A DNA stretch of 64,000 bases from Carettochelys insculpta (taxonomy: Eukaryota; Chordata; Testudines; Carettochelyidae): assembly GCF_033958435.1 (NCBI RefSeq), contig NC_134160.1:14681001-14745000 (forward strand). Reading direction: 5' to 3'. Each line of letters opens with the position of its first letter. Within the stretch, counting starts at the first letter, position 1. The position numbers and the translations under genes were made by a program. Shown in pieces: positions 43,762 to 53,678 of this stretch. The notes below the pieces were generated by a model. The model worked only from the letters and a program-made list of their open reading frames with translations. It did not search any database and was not told the DNA's origin.

Positions 43762-45291
43762 CTTCCTAGGGGGAAGGGTCCAGTCGACCGGGGCACTGGG
43801 CTCCGTTCTCCCCCTAGCTCCTGTACCTTTCTGTGGTGCCTGAGTCTCGCCCACCCTCTTGGAGGCACCCACATCCTCGCTCCGCTGGGTAGGCGGCAAT
43901 TGTAACCAACGCTTGTACAAGTCTGGTGTTGGCACACCATTGATCTCCTCACGGGGCACTCCTGCCTTCAGTAAATCCATCCACATAGTTCTCCAAGTCA
44001 CCTTAACGTGCCCTTTTTCCTGTCCAGAGGCTCCCGCCCGACCACCTTTTCCTTTTGTGGCACGGACCGCTTTCGCGCCGCCTATGACAGCCTTTAACTG
44101 CATCAATGTTCCCACCAAGTCACCTACAGTCCCGCCCGCTGCCATGACCACGGCCATAAGGGAGGCCTTCAGCTCAAGAGGGGCAAGGTGTAACAGAGTG
44201 GCCTTGATGGATTTCTGGATCACTACATCGTCCGGTCCCATGTCGAGGGCCACAGCCCATGCCATGCCCAGCTGCCTCAGTGCACTCACCCCTTCTGGGA
44301 TCGTGCGCCAGGGCCTCACCTGTGCTTCCAGCTCCCCCGGGGAGGGGTAGACCTGGTCCACCGCCGCAGCCAACCAGCGGTACAGGGATGGCGCTTCCAC
44401 AGCATTTCCCTGTCCATCTTTCAGACCTTGCATAGTCTGCACTCCCTGCCTGACTTGTGAATCCTGGGACAACACACCCATCTGGTGGAGCTCCGTAGGC
44501 AGCAGCAACACAGAATTGCCCGCGTTGTCCCACACACGGACCAGCCAGGCCAAAAGGCCTTCCCCCGGCTCCTGCTTAAAACTCTTCACTAACTCCTGCA
44601 ACTCACTTGTCTTAAATGTTCGCCAGACATCGAAGCGCAGTTGCCCCCCTTCCGACCTCATCTCCCGAATGGGATGCGCCTGTCTCAGGTCGGTAGGCAC
44701 AGCCTCCCCGATCACCACCTCCTCCTCAGACGAGGAAGAGCTCCAAATGTTACCATCCCAGGTCTCAGGGTCCCAAGAGGCTAGCACTAGGACCGCACGC
44801 ACTTGGGCCTTCGACACCGCTGCTTTCCCTACTTTCGCGCGCCGCCGATTTGCAACTCTCGCTGCCAACACCTCACAACGATGGGTTAATTCTTGCATCC
44901 TTTCAGACTGCGAGGTAACCACCTCCTGCGCTATTGCCCGCGCATCCGCCAAAGCGCAACATTCCAGCTCCTTCCCCGCCAGCGCCTTCTGCAGGCAGAG
45001 AAGCTCATCACCCAGGGCCCGGAGGGCGGTTAGGAAAAGCCATGCTACCTCTCCCACCACCCTTTTTTCCGTCCCCAGCCGGCGGCTCAACCGCAGCCGA
45101 CGCAACGCCGCTTTTACCTGTACCGGCGTCACGCCTGCCGCCTCCTGCAACTCCAGCCAGTGTGCCGGGGCTGCCCAACAGGCCACCATCCGCGCTACCG
45201 GCCCCCATTGCTCCGTCGAGGGCCATCCTGGTATGCGCTGCAGGGACAGCGCTGGCTTCCCTGCCTCCCCTGCTTTCGACCAAAAGGGCAT
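43759..45291 (-). CDS. gag: ERV gag polyprotein, open frame
   Basis: 510 codons starting at 45291, about 30 bases after the LTR and primer site. Gag proteins build the virion core. The N-terminal half has a basic, Leu-rich helix region (LRRLRLSRRLG; RVANRRRAKVGKAA). The middle has an acidic stretch SSSSSEEE and then a capsid-like segment: FDVWRTFKTSELQELVKSF, GLLAWLVRVWDN and LHQMGVLSQDSQ. I see no CCHC zinc knuckle and no clear late-domain motif, so the nucleocapsid may be divergent or rely on basic residues. It ends DWTLPPRK then TGA (43759-43761), after which the pol frame continues in phase. Long antisense frames (for example 44516-45328 plus) are shadows of this GC-rich gene. Confidence 0.82.
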   Translation of the reverse strand: MPFWSKAGEAGKPALSLQRIPGWPSTEQWGPVARMVACWAAPAHWLELQEAAGVTPVQVKAALRRLRLSRRLGTEKRVVGEVAWLFLTALRALGDELLCLQKALAGKELECCALADARAIAQEVVTSQSERMQELTHRCEVLAARVANRRRAKVGKAAVSKAQVRAVLVLASWDPETWDGNIWSSSSSEEEVVIGEAVPTDLRQAHPIREMRSEGGQLRFDVWRTFKTSELQELVKSFKQEPGEGLLAWLVRVWDNAGNSVLLLPTELHQMGVLSQDSQVRQGVQTMQGLKDGQGNAVEAPSLYRWLAAAVDQVYPSPGELEAQVRPWRTIPEGVSALRQLGMAWAVALDMGPDDVVIQKSIKATLLHLAPLELKASLMAVVMAAGGTVGDLVGTLMQLKAVIGGAKAVRATKGKGGRAGASGQEKGHVKVTWRTMWMDLLKAGVPREEINGVPTPDLYKRWLQLPPTQRSEDVGASKRVGETQAPQKGTGARGRTEPSAPVDWTLPPRK

Positions 45292-45302
45292 CGTACCTGG
45301 AG

Positions 45303-45323
45303 AACCCTGCTTGCTGCGCCAAT
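45303..45323 (-). promoter_or_regulatory. ERV primer-binding site region
   Basis: Immediately inside the LTR the minus strand reads TGGCGCAGCAAGCAGGG. This has the TGG start expected for a tRNA 3'-CCA match. I cannot name the tRNA with confidence. It lies between LTR end and gag start, only about 30 bases apart. Confidence 0.5.
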
Positions 45324-45755
45324 TGTAGCCAACCAGGCTCGGGTTCCCCAGAGACGAGGCTGCACCCAGAAGGGGAGTGCTATATTTGGTTTATTGAAAG
45401 CGCGTGACACCCGCGACGGGAGCCCCGGAGACGCCGCAGTCACCAGTGGGGGGAAAGCCCGACGCGTCGGAGCTTCGCTCGGGGAGAGGCTCAGTAACAG
45501 GCCTTCTAACACTAGCTGATAAAGCTGAGCTCATTAACATAAGATTTCCTAAAATTGCCCATGCATTTTTTATTACTATCTTTGGTGGCCTACTGCCAGC
45601 GTAGCCTTAAAATCTTGGCAAGCGCGGCTTGTTCTGCAGCTGTTCCCATGGCAGTTTGCAGCTTTTACCTTGCACAGACTGGTCTGTTTAGATTCTCCTG
45701 AGGATTCACAGAGAGGTCGATCTGCTCTCATGAAACCGTTACAAACTTTTCTTGC
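45324..45755 (-). mobile_element. ERV 5' LTR
   Basis: The inner border is CTACA (plus TGTAGCC at 45324). A poly(A) signal AATAAA lies on the minus strand at 45390-45395, followed by about 65 bases of R-U5. The outer border is placed near TTCTTGCA at about 45753, where CR1 sequence begins, so the length (about 430 bp) is approximate. No clear TATA box was seen. With the 3' LTR lost, age cannot be measured from LTR divergence. Confidence 0.65.
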
Positions 45756-46325
45756 ACCCTACAATGACCTATGAGGTGAGGCTGAGGGATCTGGGCTTAT
45801 TTAGTTTGCAGAACAGGAGAGAGAGGGGATAGTTGATAGCAGCTTTCAGCTTCCTGAAGGGGGATTCTAAAGACAATGGGGAGAGGCTGTTCTCAGAGTC
45901 AGAAGGTAACTGTGTTAGTCTGTATCTGTAAAAGCAAGGAGAAAGCCTGTGGCACCTTATAGACTAATAGATATTTTGGAACATAAGCTTTTGTGGGCAA
46001 AGACCTGCTTCATCAGATGCAATGTAGTGGAAATTCCAGAAACAGGTCTAATTAGTGATGGATGGCAAAACAAGGAGCAATGGTCTCAAGTTACAGAGCA
46101 GGAGGTGTAGGCTGGATGTTTAGAAAAATGTTTCACTAGAAGGGTGGTGAAGCACTCAAGTGTGTTATCTTAAGAGGTGGTGGAATCTCCATCCCAAGAG
46201 GTTTTTAAGCTGCAGCTTGACAAAGACCTAACCAGCATGATTTAGTTAGGGTTGGTCCTGCTTTGGGCAGGCGGCTGGATTTGATGACCTCCTAAGGTCT
46301 CTTCCAGCCCTAGGATGCTATGATT
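45756..46325 (+). mobile_element. CR1 3' end, plus strand, with SINE insertion
   Basis: Starts CAATGACCTATGAGGTGAGG and ends CCAGCCCTAGGATGCTATGA. It is interrupted at 45896-46048 by a SINE. The protein frame is broken throughout. Confidence 0.8.
45896..46048 (+). mobile_element. tRNA-type SINE, plus strand
   Basis: The head GTAACTGTGTTAGTCTGTAT is followed by the body GCCTGTGGCACCTTATAGAC, then CATAAGCTTTTGTGGGCAAA and CTTCATCAGATGC. The same family lies at 50683-50846 and 62130-62275. Pol III box A-like TTAGTCTGTAT is visible. It looks like a family common in turtles, which is from general knowledge. Confidence 0.7.
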
Positions 46326-46329
46326 GAAC

Positions 46330-48740
46330 AATACCACCACTAGAACTGATTCTTCAGGCAGTCCACTTGAAACAGACCACAAAACAGACATTGAGTCACT
46401 GATCACTACCCTTTGGGCTACTGTCTAGCCAGTTTTCTATCCTCCTTACAGGCCATTTATGCCAGAGGTTCCCAATCTTTTCCAGACAGGGACCCCTTTT
46501 GACAATTCAGGAAGACTTGGTGACCTAAGGCAATTTAAAAATGGGCGGGAGGGAGGGGAAGAGGGGAGAGCAGAACCATAACTAGCTAGTTTTGCATCTG
46601 AGGCAAGAATATAAAATTGTGCCCCCTCATATTTATATATTCATAACAGTTATTTCATAGAAAAGGGGAAATATATTAATAAAATAAAAACACTACATTT
46701 ACTATAGTTAGAGCTGTGGTGGTGGAAAGGCACTCATCCCCAAACTGCTCCTCCCAGCTTAAACCCCACAATTAATGCTAAGGGAGTCACACTCAGAGGC
46801 TGGAGGGGGTGAGGGGAGTCACAGTTGGGGGCTAGGGGTCACTCACAGGTTGAACGGAGCTAGGGGAGGCACAGGGACCCCCATGGCTGGAAGCCAGCTG
46901 CAGGAACCCTGCTGGGGTCTGCAGGGACCCCATCTCCTGCAGAGGTTGGAAGCCAGGGAGCTGATCAGCTCTACCCTCCCTCCTTCCCAACATCGGACTC
47001 AGGCCCCAACCTCACCTGAGCTGGGTGCTGCTCTTCTGGTATGCAGTTCTCTGCCCTGCAGCTGAAATGGTTTTCAATTTAATCTGTTGGCTTAACTGCC
47101 TGACTGCTGTTAATTCAATGAAGAAGTTGAGAACCACTTCAGGAGCGTGAATGGCTTCTTAATAGCCACCTGTGGAGATGCCCAGCCCAGATGGCAACCC
47201 TTTTGAAATGTAATCGCAACCCATGTTTGGGTCCTGACCCAGAGGCTGGGAAACCCTGATTTATGCAAGCCATACTTCCTTAACTTGTGGGCAAGAAAAC
47301 TGTGAAAGACTGTATCAAAAGCTTTGCTAAAGTCAAGGTATATCTCATCCATTGACTCCCCAGTGTCCACAGAGCCAATTACCTCGTCATAGAAGCTAAT
47401 CAGATTGATCAGACATGACTTACCATTGGTGAATCTATGCTGACTCTTCCAAGTGCTTCAAAATGGATTTCTTGAGGATCCCCTCCATGATTTTTCCAGG
47501 GACTGAGATAAGGCAGACCAGCCTATAGGTCTCTGGATTAGCCTTCTTTCCTTTTTTAAAGCTAGACACTATTTTTGCTTTTTTCCAGTCACCCAGGACC
47601 TCTTCCAATCTCCACAAATTTTTCAAAAATAATGGCCAAAGTCTCTGCAATGACATTTGCCAATGCCCTCAGTAACCTTGGATGCATTAAATATGGACCC
47701 ATGGATTTGTTTATGTCTTGCTTTCCTAAATAGCTCTTAACCTGTTCTTTCCCCACCAAAGACTGCCCACCTCCTTCCCATACTGCATTTCCTAGTGCAA
47801 TAATTTGGGAGATGACTTCATCCATGAAGACAGAGGCAATAAAAGCATTGAGTACTTTAGCTGTTCCCACACTGTTTGTCACAATATGACCTCCCTCATC
47901 CGGTAAGGCCTGTACTCCCCCTCCTATCACCCTCTTTTTGTTAACATGTCTGTAAAAACCATTTTTGTTACCTTTCACTTTTCTTGCTAGCCACAGTTCC
48001 AATTGTGCTTTCACCTTCCTGGTTACTCCCCTGCATTCTCGAGCAATATATTTGTACTTCTACTTAGTCATATGCCTAGGTTTACACTTCTTACATGCAT
48101 CCTTTCTGAGTTTAAGCTCACCAAGGATTTCCCTGGTAAGCCAAGCTGATTGCCTACCATATTTGCTTTTCTTAATGTGCATCAGTATGGTTTCTTCCTG
48201 TGCCTTCAATAAGACTTGACTTAATAAGTAAATAAATAAATAAATAAACAAACCCTGCCAGTTCTCCTGGACTCCTTCCTCCTTCATATTAACTTCCCAG
48301 GGGATCCTACCCATCAGTCCTCTGAGAGAGCCATAATCTGCTCTTCTGACTTCCAGGGTGTGTATTTTTGTGCTCACCTTTCTTCATTTTGTCAGGATCC
48401 TGAAATCCACCATCTCATGACGGCTGCAGCCCAATGTGCCAACCACTTCTACTTCTCATACAAGTTTCTCCCTGTTTGTGAGGAGCTGGTCAAGCTGTGC
48501 ATGGCCACTGATTGGTTTCCTGTGCACTTGTATCAGGAAGTTGTTTCCTTTGCAGCTTGGGATCCCGACCCCTGTTCCAAGCCCTTTTCCTCAGGAGCTT
48601 CTCTCAGGTGTTCACTTGTGTGGGTGTGAAGAACAGCAGATATTCTCCCTCTCCAACTTTTGGGCCCCCTGTAGCCAGACAAAGTCTCCCGCTTACAAGC
48701 CAGCTTGCTCGCTGCCCTCCGCACTGAGGAGCACACAGGG
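46330..48740 (-). mobile_element. CR1 LINE, minus strand, split by a hAT element
   Basis: CR1 RT and linker sequence on the minus strand lies at 46330-46462 and 47259-48740. Reading downward: GNKNGFYRHVNKKRVIGGGV (about 47895-47955), KAKIVSSFKKGKKANPETYR (about 47516-47575) and DEIYLDFSKAFDTV (about 47308-47350). Frames are broken. Because a perfect 8-bp duplication flanks the hAT insert, the two halves clearly belonged to one copy. A (AAAT)n run lies at 48223-48250. Confidence 0.82.
46463..47258. mobile_element. hAT-like non-autonomous element, copy 2, perfect target duplication
   Basis: ATTTATGC flanks both sides (46455-46462 and 47259-47266), an 8-bp duplication diagnostic of hAT transposition. 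The ends CAGAGGTTCCCAATC and GGCTGGGAAACCCTG are inverted. The interior is shared in opposite orientation with 10907-11528. It has no transposase. Confidence 0.85.
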
Positions 48741-48856
48741 CACGGAAACGGCTGCTGACAGCACAGTCTTTGATGCCCTCATTGAGGCCCAGATGTGCTA
48801 GCTTATCGTGACCCTGAGAAACAGAAAGTACAGATAGAAGGCTAACAGGCCAAACT

Positions 48857-49731
48857 GTCAACAAGAGAGGTGGGGGGACCCTCAGGAAATCACCCCAGCT
48901 GGCATTGATGAATTTGATGACCACACAACCATCCCAGAAGGGGGAGTCCTCGCCCACACAAAAAGAATGTCCTGTACTCCTAAATTGCTTATCTCCTGTC
49001 TTACAAGTGCAAATTAAGTAAGAAATGCCCTTGTAACAAACTGGCGTCACAAAAGACAGACCAGTATGATCTGTCACCATAGATAAGAAAGAGAATACGT
49101 AACCTAAAAGGGGTATAAAAGGTGGGCCCAGTAAGACTCTAACTTTGAGTGCATTCCACCAACTACCTGCTGGTCGGGTCAGGTGATTGCCTCCCAAGGT
49201 CCACAACTGGGGACGCCCAACTTCGTATTCGTCTTTCCGCGGAATTGAGTGACCGATCCGGCTTGGCTACGCTGGTATCAAGAGACGCAGAGAGGGTAAG
49301 ATATACCCATGCTAGGTCTCCGTTCTTTTTGTGCACAGCTAAAGAATTAGAGCTCTGTAACTAGATGTCTTGTGTCAAGATATCATTGTGTTAGATGGTA
49401 ACAGATATCTTTGTATTGGATTGTAACGTAACTTGTTAACACCTGTACTTTGCTAGCATATAAGAAGTAGACAATAGCCTTTTGTAACCACACGCTTATA
49501 ACTGTAGCTTAATGAACTTGTAACTAGTTAAGCTCTGAGCCTGACCCTGCTGTTAACCCTTTTGTCACTGCAACACAGCCGCCACAACAAAAAGAACTTT
49601 AACCATTTGGTTACTACAGCCTGGCCATAGGTGAGAGTGCTAGCAGGTCCCTGCTCTAACAGTAAAAAAAACCTGGGTTGTTTAGGACCCAGGGGAGTAC
49701 CTCACCGCACATTACCCGGCCACTGGCTAAC
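48857..49731 (+). mobile_element. Candidate solo LTR with TATA box
   Basis: TG/CA-type borders TGTCAACAAGAGAGG and GGCTAACA enclose a GGGGTATAAAAGGTGGG promoter-like box at 49117-49133. It lies between two CR1 fragments of opposite orientation. No retroviral gene or certain target duplication was found. Borders are approximate. A 200-codon minus-strand frame across it has no motif. Confidence 0.45.
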
Positions 49732-49739
49732 ACCCCCCA

Positions 49740-50215
49740 GTATAAAAAGGATATGGATGTGCTGGAGCAGGTTCAGCAGATGGCAACAAAAATGATTAAG
49801 GGGCTGGAGCACAAGACCTTTGAGGACAGGCTGAGGAATTTGGGCTTGTTTAGTTCACAGAAGAGAAGACTTAGAGGTGATTTAACAGCAGCCTTCAACT
49901 TCCTGAAGGGGAGCTCTAAAGAGGAGGGTGAGAAACTGCTCTCAGTGGTGTCAGATGACAGAACAAGGAGTGATGGTCTGGAGTTGAAGAGGGAGAGGTG
50001 TAAGTTGGATATTAGGAAGAACTACTTCACCAGGAGGGTGGTGAAGCATTGCAATGTGTTCCCGAGAGAGGTGGTGGATTCTCCATCCCTCAAGGTTTTT
50101 AAGTCCCAGCTTGACAAGGTCCTGGCTGGGATGACTTAGCGGGTGTTGATCTTACTTGAATCAGCAGGCTGGACAAGATGACCTCCTGAGGGCCCTTCCA
50201 GCCCTAGGATTCTAT
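49740..50215 (+). mobile_element. CR1 3' end, plus strand
   Basis: The frame at 49678-50139 reads DVLEQVQQMATKMIKGLEHK, FEDRLRNLGLFSSQKRRLRG and [20 protein letters not shown]. The end is CCAGCCCTAGGATTCTATGA at about 50196-50215. Moderately preserved, with no catalytic RT part. Confidence 0.88.
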
Positions 50216-50682
50216 GACCTCAGCATTACTCATTGACTTAGTTCATGAATAAGAAAAAGTGACACCTAATCAAAACAGACTTACAGTTACCTAGCCAAAA
50301 AACTCCTAACAAAATCATTCAACTACTATCCCTTACTGCACTATTCTCTGCTGAGGGAAGCCCTTTGTGATTCACATCTTACTCAGAGATGATGACCACC
50401 CAGTACCCCCACTATAATTTCAAGCATTGGTAATATTCCACAATTGCTACAGTGGGTGATGGCTTAATTTGTGACTTTACAATAACAAGTTGTTTACAAT
50501 AGGTGAAACACCACTGTTTTTTTCCTGATACCTAGCAGCTTTCGCAAAACAAGCAACTATTTTATTACATACCTCTTTCTATCTCTGAAGAGCACATTCC
50601 TCAAATTCCCTTAGCAGGAATGAGCTTCTGCTGGCACATCCCTTACACTCAGGAGTATGGCAGAAACAGGAACTGAACTTCA

Positions 50683-50846
50683 AAAGCAACGACCGGTCCT
50701 GTGGCACCTTGTAGACTAACAGAAATGTATGAGCATAAGCTTTTGTGGGCAAAGACCTACTTCGTCAGATGCAGGTGTGCAGACCTGCACAGGTCACAAG
50801 TACCCGCATTGCTTTTGCAGATCTAGACTAACACGGCTACCCCTCT
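50683..50846 (+). mobile_element. SINE with inverted head and 13-bp target duplication
   Basis: GAACTGAACTTCA flanks both sides (50670-50682 and 50847-50859). The body runs on plus (GTCCTGTGGCACCTTGTAGAC, split as GTCCTGTGGCACC and TTGTAGAC; CATAAGCTTTTGTGGGCAAA). The head appears afterwards in reverse (GCAGATCTAGACTAACACGG then CTACCCCTCTGA). So one end was inverted during integration, as in twin priming. 50216-50669 and 50860-51734 around it are unassigned. Confidence 0.8.
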
Positions 50847-52090
50847 GAACTGAACTTCAGTCTCCCAAACACCAGCCCTGCACCTTAGCCATGAGATCAC
50901 CCTGCTTGTGAAGCTGATGGAGTTTCTTTTAACAGAAGCACTCCAGTGCCCCAGCAGCAAACTCACTGCACTGAAGAATGGTCATTCATTCTTTTCTTTC
51001 GGAAGCTAAATGTGTCAAGCTTCCAGATTAAGAGCAATGGGCTTTTCTTTGTGAGTTGTATTCTCACTGGGGGTGGAAGACATTTGCTTCGGAAATCAGA
51101 TGAGTGGCAAACAACAGAAGTACTTTTAAAAGACCCTTTTATCACACTCAAATATAGCACTGGGGGAACCAGAGTTTGACTCATTAAAGCCTTGTGGCAG
51201 CTCACATTTAGTTTGTGTTGGCCAAATGCTCTAACATTTCACAAAAACCAAAGTCATTTCCTGTCTAGCACCCAGCCTCTACTCTGACTGGAAATGCACA
51301 ATAAATCTACACATTTTTATCAGATTTCGTGGCTCCTTTGAGGCTTTCAGGGACTATTTTCAATTCTGAATATAAATGACCATTCAAAGCAGACCTACTG
51401 TTGGACTTCTAAAACCCACCAAATACCAGGGCCATTTATGAAGTCAGGTGCTCTGGTCTCGGGCTGAACATTTGCATCCTCCTGGGCAATGCAGCAAAAG
51501 CCATCTTGCTGCAGGCCATATATTTTAACAGCGTTTTTGTGGCAGATAATTAAGCCAAGGGGTTTAGGAACTCTTGGCCCTCTTTCAGCGAGTGAGTAGC
51601 TAGGAACATGATTAGACATGAATTATTTTAAAGTAGGAGATTGAGACATTTACATTTTGAGAAAGGATTATTGCCTATTTTTGTGAAATCACAGAGCTGG
51701 AACACTCTATCTCTGATGTCAGAAGCCCCATATAGGCTACATCTACACGGGCATGCTACATCGAAATAGCTTATTTCGATGTAGAGAAATCGAAAGAAGC
51801 TGTCTCGATGAATAGCGTCTACACGTCCTCCAGGGCTGGTGCCGTCGACGTTCAACATCGACATTGGGCAGTACTACATCGAAGTAGGCGCTGCAGGGGA
51901 GCGTCTACACACCAAAGTGGCCCAAATCGAAATAAGGGTGCCAGGAACAGCTGCAGACAGGGTCACAGGGTGGACTAGCACTTCTGGGGCAACAGCTAGC
52001 TGCTCCCTTAAAGGGCCCCTCCCAGACACACTCAGCCTGTCCAGCACGCGGTCTGCAGAGCGACAAGCACACACACCCCATGGAAGCAGC

Positions 52091-52576
52091 ATGGACCCCC
52101 AGCAGCAGCAGCAGCAGCCAGAGGTCCACACAGCCGCCCCTGTAGGAGCAGTGCTTGCCCTGCTTAGTGCCATGCAGGAGGCAGCTGACCATCTTTTATT
52201 TGAGGAAGATGAGCTGCCCCCAGGGGATGAGGGAGCAGCCCCAGACCTTGCTGCCCTCCCAGCACCCCCCGGACGCACACGCTGCCGGCTGTGGAGCTAC
52301 TCCACTAGCACGGACTGGTGGGAGCGGCTGGTGTTCGGCGAGTGGGACAATGACCACTGGCTCCAGAATTTCCGCATGAGCTGGCAGACATTCCTGGAGC
52401 TCTGCCAGTGGCTCACCCCTGCCTTGCAGCACCAGGACACCTCCACGCGACATGCCCTCACCGTCGAGAAACGGGTCGGCATCGCTGTCTGGAAGCTGGC
52501 CACTCCAGACAGCTACCGATCCGTAGGGCAGCAGTTTGGCATGGGCAAGGCCACTGTCGGGGCTGTCCTCATGGAG
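52091..52576 (+). CDS. Harbinger transposase exon 1, intact
   Basis: 162 codons, beginning with a short polyglutamine run (MDPQQQQQQPEV), an acidic segment, then WWERLVFGEWDNDHWLQNFR. Near the end lies the helix-turn-helix-like SYRSVGQQFGMGKATVGAVL (about residues 139-158), which in HARBI1-like proteins precedes the nuclease domain. The donor GTAAGA at 52577 follows GAG in phase 0. Start chosen because all other copies share the same ATG-CAG context. The frame is also open upstream to 51839, through the element end; I take that as chance. No lesion is visible, unlike the copies at 21315 and 23531. Confidence 0.88.
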
Positions 52577-52688
52577 GTAAGAGGACCCGGGGGGGAGCCC
52601 TGGGGGGAGGGGGGGGAGCCCGGGGGTGGAGGGCCAGACACACCCTGCACACCCCTCACCAGTGCTCTTTCATGTCCTTCCCCTGCAG
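52577..52688 (+). other. Transposase intron
   Basis: A 112-base intron from GTAAGA to CCCTGCAG, G-rich at its 5' side. The same intron occurs in the 20.97-kb copy (21799-21949) and its inverted partner. Its presence shows these copies moved as DNA, not through spliced RNA. Confidence 0.8.
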
Positions 52689-53444
52689 GTCGTCCGCGCA
52701 ATTAATGCCCTGCTTCTCCACAGGCTCGTGCAGCTTGGGGACCCGGATGCTGCCATCGCGGGGTTTGCCAGCCTGGGCTTCCCAAATTGCTTTGGGGCTC
52801 TGGATGGGACCCATATCCCCATCCGTGCCCCGGAGCACACCGGAGGACGCGTCCTCAATAGGAAGGGATACCATTCCGTGGTCCTCCAGGCCTTGGTGGA
52901 CAGCCGAGGCCGCTTCCTGGACGTTTATGTTGGCTGGCCTGGCAGCACCCACGACTCCCGGTTGTTCAGAAATTTGGGCCTGTGCCACCAGCTGGAGGCG
53001 GGGACCTACATCCCTCAGCGGGAGATCCCTGTGGGGGACACCACCATGCCCCTCTGCGTCGTCGCAGATGCTGCGTACCGCCTCTGGCCCTGGCTCATGC
53101 ACCCCTACACAGGCCATGTCACAGCCAGCCAGGAGCGGTTCAACACTCTCTTGAACCATGCATGCCAGGTGGTTGAGCGCACTTTTGGCCGACTCAAAGG
53201 GCGCTGGAGGTGTCTCTTCACCTGCCTGGATGCAGGCCTCACCAACATCCCCAAGGTTGTGGGCGCGTGCAGCGCACTCCACAACCTGGTGGAGAGCAAG
53301 GGAGAGGCCTTCTTCCAGGGCTGGGCTGTGGAGGCCGGCAGGGCCGACGTCCAGCCACCCACTGCCCCCAGTCACCAGGTCGACCCTGAGGGGATCCGGA
53401 TCCGGGAGGCCCTGCGGGCCCATTTTGACCAGGCTGCGGGGTGA
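52689..53444 (+). CDS. Harbinger transposase exon 2, intact DDE nuclease
   Basis: 251 codons plus stop; with exon 1 it gives 413 residues, close to a complete HARBI1-type transposase. The catalytic triad is in place: D201 in GALDGTHIPI, D251 in GWPGSTHDSRLF and E325 in VVERTFGRLKGRWR, with VADAAYRLWPWLMHPYTG between. The family cuts at the inverted ends and duplicates 3 bp of target, usually with help from the Myb-like partner that brings it to DNA and the nucleus. A poly(A) signal AATAAA follows at 53565-53570. No stop or frameshift is visible, so the gene could still be expressed or recently was. Confidence 0.9.
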   Translation, partial: VVRAINALLLHRLVQLGDPDAAIAGFASLGFPNCFGALDGTHIPIRAPEHTGGRVLNRKGYHSVVLQALVDSRGRFLDVYVGWPGSTHDSRLFRNLGLCHQLEAGTYIPQREIPVGDTTMPLCVVADAAYRLWPWLMHPYTGHVTASQERFNTLLNHACQVVERTFGRLKGRWRCLFTCLDAGLTNIPKVVGACSALHNLVESKGEAFFQGWAVEAGRADVQPPTAPSHQVDPEGIRIREALRAHFDQAAG

Positions 53445-53564
53445 ACGCTGGCAGGGCCAGCTGCGGGTGAGCCACCCACTGCACCCCCTCATCCTCCACA
53501 ACACTCCCTGCCCCATGCCCACACCACAGAGCACCCGAGAGCACCCCCCCACACTTTTCTTTGA

Positions 53565-53570
53565 AATAAA
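53565..53570 (+). terminator. Poly(A) signal of the transposase gene
   Basis: AATAAA lies 121 bases after the transposase stop and about 110 bases before the end of the convergent Myb-like gene, so each gene has its own terminal region. Confidence 0.6.
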
Positions 53571-53678
53571 TGGAAATATTGTTTCAAACAAAACAGTGCA
53601 ACCTCTTATTATTAACAGAAGAAAAGGGGGAACTATTTACATGGGGGGGCAGCTACTAAAACAGGGATCCAACAAAAA

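Larger units (their letters stand above)
41550..45755 (-). mobile_element. Endogenous retrovirus, 5' LTR-gag-pol, 3' part missing
   Basis: Minus-strand provirus remnant with 5' LTR, gag, and pol as far as RNase H. Pol stops at about 41550 where CR1 sequence begins. I find no integrase, env or 3' LTR between 38.1 and 41.5 kb. Base composition is much richer in CpG than neighbouring old repeats, consistent with a fairly young insertion. The gag-pol arrangement (same frame, one stop between) resembles gamma/epsilon-type retroviruses; the RT sequence alone does not let me name the genus. Confidence 0.88.

Noticed and set aside
44516..45328. 270-codon plus-strand frame
   Set aside because: It is antisense to gag in GC-rich sequence and has no family motif.
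48604..49206. 200-codon minus-strand frame crossing CR1 and the candidate LTR
   Set aside because: It spans unrelated elements and has no motif.
51839..52090. Upstream extension of the transposase frame (84 extra codons)
   Set aside because: It runs through the element's end repeats; all sister copies share the ATG-CAG start at the position of 52091, so the extension is taken as chance.
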